Shown here: positions 59,035-64,000 of the stretch, piece after piece
Layout of the letters: each line of letters begins with the position of its first letter
How positions within the stretch are numbered: the stretch's first letter is position 1
Assembly: GCA_021772095.1 (NCBI GenBank)
Contig: JADYXR010000197.1
Coordinates: 1 to 64,000 of the forward strand
Origin: Candidatus Obscuribacter sp.
GTDB taxonomy: Bacteria > Cyanobacteriota > Vampirovibrionia > Obscuribacterales > Obscuribacteraceae
Direction: 5' to 3'
DNA length: 64,000 nucleotides
Notes under the pieces: generated by a model
What the model saw: only the letters and a program-made list of their open reading frames with translations
Told to the model about the DNA's origin: nothing
The model's database searches: none
Program-made: the position numbers and the translations under genes

Positions 59035-59057
59035 AACGGATCAATTGAGAACGATGA

Positions 59058-59103
59058 TTAGCGCATCGCTGTGATAATGCTTACCGCATCGCTGTGATTT
59101 GGC
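59058..59103. repeat. 23-bp tandem duplication of the adhesin's last codons and stop
   Basis: TTAGCGCATCGCTGTGAT (59058-59075) and TTACCGCATCGCTGTGAT (59081-59098) repeat with a 23-bp period and one mismatch. Read on the minus strand each unit encodes ITAMR and a stop codon. The outer unit is now downstream of the functional stop. Confidence 0.8.
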
Positions 59104-62100
59104 TTCTTACATGCTGTTGGAACTCTTCTTTGCTTTGTGAAAGGTAGAGAATAACTGCCTGTGTTTTGGTCATCTTAGCGGCGATCTTAGCTGCGGTTGG
59201 TTCTTTCGAAGCCATCAGGTTTCGAAGAACTGGAACGCAATCGATGGCTGAATTCATGGAGAATTCTGATGTGAATACGCTGCCACCGCGGGCGGTTTTT
59301 GCGGTATTCAATCCTCGGTGGAGGATCAGTTCAGCGAGGTTTGCATCTGCGTAAGATTGCTTCTCGTTGGCGCAAACCATCGCATGGCGTCCCGGGCTCA
59401 GAGCCAAGGTTTGACCGTGGAAGGAGAGCGAGATTGCTTGCTTCTTCGCGTCGTGGAGATCGTAGACCGAGGTTCCGTGAGGACCGGCGACTACGAGAAC
59501 GACTGAATCGGCGGCGATCGCGATGTTCGTATGCGGAGTGCTGACGGTCAGGTTGCGAGTTGGCGCAAAGACCGCGGAGCCGCTGCTCATCGTGTGTGTG
59601 GAAGCAACCGTGTTGCCTGCTGGTTTAACTGCATTCGGCAGATGGTCAGAGACGAGAGTCGCGTCCAGGGCGAGAGCAAATTCGTTGCCGGAATCGTCAC
59701 CATAGATAGATGCGAGTGCATCAGCTGCAGTGCCGGAGAGGCCGGCGCGCGATTCAAGCAAAGCGGTCGATGACGTTTCGACTGGTGCCAGGTTCGACAA
59801 TGTCGTCGTCAGTTCTGAAACGGTCGCGCCTTGTCCGAATGAACTCGACAGAATGTCGGCTCCGACTGAAGTCATTGCAAGGCTAGAGCTCGAATTGGCT
59901 GGCGACGCAGCGAGACCAGTTGAAAGGCTCATTGCGTTAATTGTCGAGCCGATTCTAGATTCACTTCCGGTTACCGCTCTGGTGGGAACCTTGTCCCATG
60001 GTGGGTCAGCCGTGATGGTGACGTTAGACCCGACATGGATGGACTTCTTCTTCAATTTGTCAGCCAAGCTGAAGACCAGGTCGCGTCCAAGAGCATTCAA
60101 AGTGATATTGGTTTCTTTCTTCGTATCGATGCCCTTCTTGCCCAAGACAACTCTTCCGCCGCCAGTTTCATTGACAGTGACATTCTTAGGCGCCTTCTTG
60201 TTCTTCTCCGGGTACGGAGGGACAGGCAAAGCACCAATAGCGATGAAGACTTCACCGACACCGGCGGTGGTGCCGGATGCCTTAATGTTGGCACCATCGT
60301 CGATGACGATTTTGCCGGTCTTTTTGCCGATGTCGAGGTTTTGCAAGATGATGTCGCCTTCGGTCGTGGTGAGGCTAGCACCGGCTGCGACTGTGAATGT
60401 GCCGATTCCGGTCTGGACGATGGAAATATCGCCACCACCGGTTGTGACATCGTTGACGGTTACTGGTCCAACAGCGATTAAATCAACTTCGGTAGCTGCT
60501 GAAACATCGAGTACATTGACGCCACCAGTTGCGGTGCTCTGAACATATACACCGCCGCCGCTGGCTGAGAAAACTAATTCACTCGAGTTGGTTACGAAGC
60601 GGTTGTTCTCATCCGTTCCGATGCTACCTGCGGTGGATGTCAGTGACAGTCCCAGTGGTGCGGAAATTGTGCCCGTCAAATCGGAGTTGGTGATGTCGTC
60701 CGCGGAGGTCAGCGTCAGCGATTGGGTGTTGATGTTGCCTGCGATAACGAATGTGTCGCCGGCGTCAATCTCGACGCTTGTGGTCGCATTGATGGTACTG
60801 GTGTTGGCGAGAATTACATCACCGAGTGTGCTGGTCAATGTGACAACCGGTGAGGTCAACGTCAAATTGTTGATGACGATATCAGCGCCACCGTTGGCGG
60901 TGAGCGATAGTGACGAATAAGTGGTGATCGGTCCGTTGAGAACGATTGCTGTACCACCGACTCCAGCGGAGCCTGTCAGTGAAAGATTCGCTACATCAGT
61001 GATTCCGCCAAGCGGTGTAGTGATGACACCGCTTGCTACGACGTTGAGAGTGAGGGTGTTGTTTGGACTCGACAAAGTGCCTAATTGCAGATTGCCTCCA
61101 TCGGAAATATCAATGACTCCGTCGCCAGAAGCATTGAGCACATTCACAGTGGTATCCAGGAATGCTCCGCCCTGACCAACTTCAACGGTCAGTGTATTGG
61201 CGTTTACGCCGTTACCGATCGAGTGCAAGATGTTGTCTGAGGCACCCAGACCACCTCTTAACGTAACGTTGTTAGCAGAGACAATGTTCTGGAAGATCAA
61301 GCTGCCAGAGGCAAGCGTCGTTGACGTGAAGGTGCCGCCGCTGGCAGTGCCGTTCGACACATTCATGTTGCCGCCCGTGATGTTCGGAACAGCGACAGCG
61401 AGATGAACGTTGCCGTCGGTGACTGAGCCGGTTGTATCGATGATACCGGTGTTCAAATTGCCTTCTGCGATGATGGTCACATTGCCTGCGGTATCACCTG
61501 TGGTGATGATGTCGTTCAGTGTTATCGCGCCGGAACCGATTGTTGTTCCTGCTGTGGCAACCGCGAGGAGATTGCCGCCATCACCGCCGCTTGAGCTCAA
61601 GATGATGTCGGTATTGCCGAGGTTGATGCTGCCGCCGCTGGCCGATTGATTGTTAGGCACGAAAACGAATTGCGCACCAGTTGTGATTTGTCCACCGGTT
61701 GAAGGGGTGAAATCGTAACCTGCAACCAGTGTGAGGGTTCCGGCGTCGCCAGCATCTGAGAGATCGATGGAGGTCGCACCACCGGTGATATTGATACTTC
61801 CGCTTGCCAGAATGGCAAGGTCTTGTCCGTTGAAGACCATGCTGCCAGTTAGGTTAACATCGCCCTGACTGTTGGCGATGGTGAAGAAGTCGTTGTTGAA
61901 GGTCAGTGGATTGCCAGTGATTGTGCCCTGTTGATTGAGGGAGTTAGACACGATGGTGACTGAATCTGCACCGACTACATTGGCGCCGGCCGCGATGATT
62001 ACAGATGCACCAGGTGCAGCAATGGCGGTCAGAGTGGCAGGACCGAAGAAGTTGGTTGCGCCTGTGAAAGTGAGATCACCGAACGAAGCAGTGATCTCGA

Positions 62101-64000
62101 TTTCATCACCAGTCATTGTTCCGCCTGCGCCGCCGTTGATGGTCAGACCGGAACCTGCTTGGCTCTGGATGCTGAGAGTATCACCAGCGGTTAAGTCGTT
62201 GGCGTTGGTCAAAACATTGGTGGTTATATCGAGGTCACCGGCAGCTGTAATGTCACCGGTCGTGGTGATTGGTCCATTCGACGTCAACGTGATGTCGTCG
62301 CCTGTGGTCACTCCCCAGTTCAGTAATCCAGTTCCTTGAATGTTGATGTAAATGTCGCCCGTCGCAGTCGCGGTGAGAGAAACAGGACTGGCGCCGTTAT
62401 TGATTTGGATGAAATCGGAGGATGCGCCGATGTCTCCACCGAGTGCGGCGAAGTTGATGGTGTCCGCATCGATGAATCCTGTGCCATGTGCGATTCCGTT
62501 GCCCGCTGTCACGTTGAGTGATGTGGCGACGATGTTATTGAGGATTATATTGTTGGCTTCATTTATAACGATTGAACCCGTTGTGTTAGCAGTAAACGAA
62601 TTCACGTCGGTAGTGACGTTGACGGCCCCTGTGCCGGTCGTGATTGCGAGCTGACCCGCCGAGACAAGCGTGCCGCCGCTGACAGTACCGGTGCCACTAG
62701 TGGTCAGGGTGATGCCACCATTGGCGGTTAACGATCCGGTCACAGTGATATCGTCTCCGGTCGCATTGAGATTGAATGTGCCGGCGGTACCGAGGACGGT
62801 TACGTCATCAGTTTCAGTGATAGTCACGATTCCACTGGTCGCGACCGACAGTTGATTGACGTTGGTGTTGAGCGTTACTGCGCCAGTCCCGGCAGCGATG
62901 GCCAGAGTTCCACCCGACACGGTCGAAGTGCCGGTAATGGTGTTAGCGCCGGTCACGGACAGGTTGACACCAGTCGTTCCGGTTACCGCACCATTGATGG
63001 CAATGGCGCCGCCGGTTGAACTCAAGCTCACCAACGATGAGGAGAGCGAGCCGGTATTAGTCACGGTGACGTCACCACCGTTAGTGCTGGTGAATGAGAT
63101 GGTGCCGTTAGGACCAGCCGCTTGCGCCTGGAATTGACCAGCTGCCGTTCCGATCAGTATGTCTCCAACTCCACTGGTGACGATGACATTGCCGCCATTG
63201 CCGCCGGAGACACCATTGGCAAGGAGGGAGATGTTGCCTGTGCCCGTGATGTTGTTTCCTTGCAGTATAATCGCGCCGCCACTGCGAGCGGTGGCGCTTG
63301 TGGTGCCGCCGTTGGCGTTCAACGTGCTGGTTCCGGAGAGAGTCAAATCACCATTAGATGCCAAAACTGAAATCGTTCCGCCGTTGCCTTCAGTGGCGTT
63401 GACGTTAAGCGATGAGGCGATGTCGATTCCACCTGTTCCGCTGTTGGTGGCGAGAATCGCGCCGCCGTTGCCGGAGGTAGAACCGCCGGCTGCGTTGAGA
63501 GAGGCTACCTGATTCAGGTCCAATACACTGCCCAGCACCAGGGTTTCTGCACTTGCAGTGCTGATGTTGATCGTTCCGCCGGCGCCGAGTACATTTCCGC
63601 TAACATTGAGATCTTCCAGCTGAACGTTGGCTCCGGAACGGGCGGTGATGTTGCCGCCGCGGACCGTCAGGTCGTTTGCAAAGATGTCGGAGTTTCTCAG
63701 CGCGCCACCAGTGACGGTGCCGGCTGTGATTGCGGCAGTCGCTTTGGCTAAAGTGACGTTGCCGTTGAAAGCTGAGGTATTGAGCGATATAGAGCCGGTT
63801 CCTGCAGCGCCGCCGGAGATGTTGATGTCGCCGTTGATTGCAATACCGGCAAAGCCGTTGTTTTTAGCGCCGACGATTGTAATGTTGCCATTGCTGCCGG
63901 CGCCGCTGCCGCTGGCATTGATGTCGGTGGTGACATTTGTGAAGACCTCGCCGGTTCCATCGCTGCCGAACTGCGAGAAGAGCGTGATGTTACCTGCGTC
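59081..64000 (-). CDS. Giant beta-helical adhesin with FecR-like C-terminal module, N-terminus beyond the right edge
   Basis: The frame is open from the stop at 59081 to the window end, giving at least 1640 residues. The true start lies outside; a GTG at 63538 is internal. The visible part is mostly short beta-helix strands rich in Gly, Thr, Asn and Ile (GGTISVLASNGDLTLSGTST, TGDDITVTGSLTANGGITL), typical of haemagglutinin-like surface proteins. Near the end a Ser/Ala-rich linker leads to a FecR-like domain (VSTPHTNIAIAADSVVLVVA, TSVYDLHDAKKQAISLSFHG, LALSPGRHAMV). A helical tail follows (FTSEFSMNSAIDCVPVLRNL). This module matches the one ending the gene at 49109-54361, so the two are paralogues with a fixed C-terminus and divergent repeats. 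No translocator domain is present. Confidence 0.85.
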   Translation of the reverse strand, partial: DAGNITLFSQFGSDGTGEVFTNVTTDINASGSGAGSNGNITIVGAKNNGFAGIAINGDINISGGAAGTGSISLNTSAFNGNVTLAKATAAITAGTVTGGALRNSDIFANDLTVRGGNITARSGANVQLEDLNVSGNVLGAGGTINISTASAETLVLGSVLDLNQVASLNAAGGSTSGNGGAILATNSGTGGIDIASSLNVNATEGNGGTISVLASNGDLTLSGTSTLNANGGTTSATARSGGAIILQGNNITGTGNISLLANGVSGGNGGNVIVTSGVGDILIGTAAGQFQAQAAGPNGTISFTSTNGGDVTVTNTGSLSSSLVSLSSTGGAIAINGAVTGTTGVNLSVTGANTITGTSTVSGGTLAIAAGTGAVTLNTNVNQLSVATSGIVTITETDDVTVLGTAGTFNLNATGDDITVTGSLTANGGITLTTSGTGTVSGGTLVSAGQLAITTGTGAVNVTTDVNSFTANTTGSIVINEANNIILNNIVATSLNVTAGNGIAHGTGFIDADTINFAALGGDIGASSDFIQINNGASPVSLTATATGDIYINIQGTGLLNWGVTTGDDITLTSNGPITTTGDITAAGDLDITTNVLTNANDLTAGDTLSIQSQAGSGLTINGGAGGTMTGDEIEITASFGDLTFTGATNFFGPATLTAIAAPGASVIIAAGANVVGADSVTIVSNSLNQQGTITGNPLTFNNDFFTIANSQGDVNLTGSMVFNGQDLAILASGSINITGGATSIDLSDAGDAGTLTLVAGYDFTPSTGGQITTGAQFVFVPNNQSASGGSINLGNTDIILSSSGGDGGNLLAVATAGTTIGSGAITLNDIITTGDTAGNVTIIAEGNLNTGIIDTTGSVTDGNVHLAVAVPNITGGNMNVSNGTASGGTFTSTTLASGSLIFQNIVSANNVTLRGGLGASDNILHSIGNGVNANTLTVEVGQGGAFLDTTVNVLNASGDGVIDISDGGNLQLGTLSSPNNTLTLNVVASGVITTPLGGITDVANLSLTGSAGVGGTAIVLNGPITTYSSLSLTANGGADIVINNLTLTSPVVTLTSTLGDVILANTSTINATTSVEIDAGDTFVIAGNINTQSLTLTSADDITNSDLTGTISAPLGLSLTSTAGSIGTDENNRFVTNSSELVFSASGGGVYVQSTATGGVNVLDVSAATEVDLIAVGPVTVNDVTTGGGDISIVQTGIGTFTVAAGASLTTTEGDIILQNLDIGKKTGKIVIDDGANIKASGTTAGVGEVFIAIGALPVPPYPEKNKKAPKNVTVNETGGGRVVLGKKGIDTKKETNITLNALGRDLVFSLADKLKKKSIHVGSNVTITADPPWDKVPTRAVTGSESRIGSTINAMSLSTGLAASPANSSSSLAMTSVGADILSSSFGQGATVSELTTTLSNLAPVETSSTALLESRAGLSGTAADALASIYGDDSGNEFALALDATLVSDHLPNAVKPAGNTVASTHTMSSGSAVFAPTRNLTVSTPHTNIAIAADSVVLVVAGPHGTSVYDLHDAKKQAISLSFHGQTLALSPGRHAMVCANEKQSYADANLAELILHRGLNTAKTARGGSVFTSEFSMNSAIDCVPVLRNLMASKEPTAAKIAAKMTKTQAVILYLSQSKEEFQQHVRSQITAMR

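Noticed and set aside
1..64000. tRNA, rRNA, CRISPR array, prophage or complete IS element
   Set aside because: None was found by reading. No tRNA TTC/anticodon arms, no regularly spaced direct repeats and no transposase or integrase frames were seen.

Overview
The window is 64 kb of a dense bacterial chromosome segment with moderate GC. It contains no rRNA, tRNA, CRISPR array, prophage or complete insertion sequence that I can recognise. The gene content suggests a non-photosynthetic, heterotrophic Gram-negative bacterium. It has a TolC-family outer-membrane channel, many exported TPR proteins, membrane-bound eukaryotic-type Ser/Thr kinases, LL-diaminopimelate aminotransferase (typical of Cyanobacteria and a few other phyla) and giant haemagglutinin-like adhesins. 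My best guess is the Melainabacteria/Vampirovibrionia side of the cyanobacterial phylum (Obscuribacter-like). This is inferred from gene style; no marker gene in the window proves it.

Layout. 1-4.3 kb: the start of an exported L,D-transpeptidase-like gene and two membrane Ser/Thr kinases in tandem. 4.5-11 kb: an endonuclease/exonuclease/phosphatase-fold protein, a PDZ-CAP secreted protein, a TPR/glycine-zipper protein, a TonB-C-like protein, and a signal-peptidase-like/TPR fusion that has lost its catalytic residues. 11-20 kb: an orphan Eco57I/PglX-like DNA methylase, a structured intergenic RNA candidate, a DUF4388/degenerate-GGDEF protein, dapL, a zinc alcohol dehydrogenase and an HI0933-type flavoprotein. 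20-27.8 kb: a kinesin-light-chain-type TPR protein, a frameshifted small gene, a divergent PII protein, two small Cys-containing proteins, an OmpR-type two-component pair, a yeast-type cytosine deaminase and an acyltransferase. 27.9-31.1 kb: a copper module (TolC-family channel plus two-domain multicopper oxidase with MDHSKM repeats at both ends). 31.3-38.6 kb: envelope proteins, including a FecR-like protein, a Thr-rich TPR lipoprotein, a DUF2207 protein and a four-gene block of secreted TPR paralogues in A-B-B-A order. 38.6-45.1 kb: a hipBA module, then a signalling operon (Q-rich adaptor, EF-hand protein, multi-REC/Hpt/GGDEF regulator). 45.2-49 kb: hmgA, an LRR protein and proC. 49.1-64 kb: two giant beta-helical adhesins that share a FecR-like C-terminal module, separated by a quinone oxidoreductase and a polytopic GT-C-like protein.

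How it fits together. Most of the window serves the envelope and signalling: exported repeat proteins, adhesins, copper export, membrane kinases and cyclic-di-GMP proteins. Small-scale features recur. There are 3' ends with tandemly duplicated stop-codon regions, 18-20 bp GTCCC/GGGAC palindromes, and two isolated 42-bp copies resembling IS200/IS605 right ends. All functional statements come from reading motifs in the translated sequence; no database search was possible.
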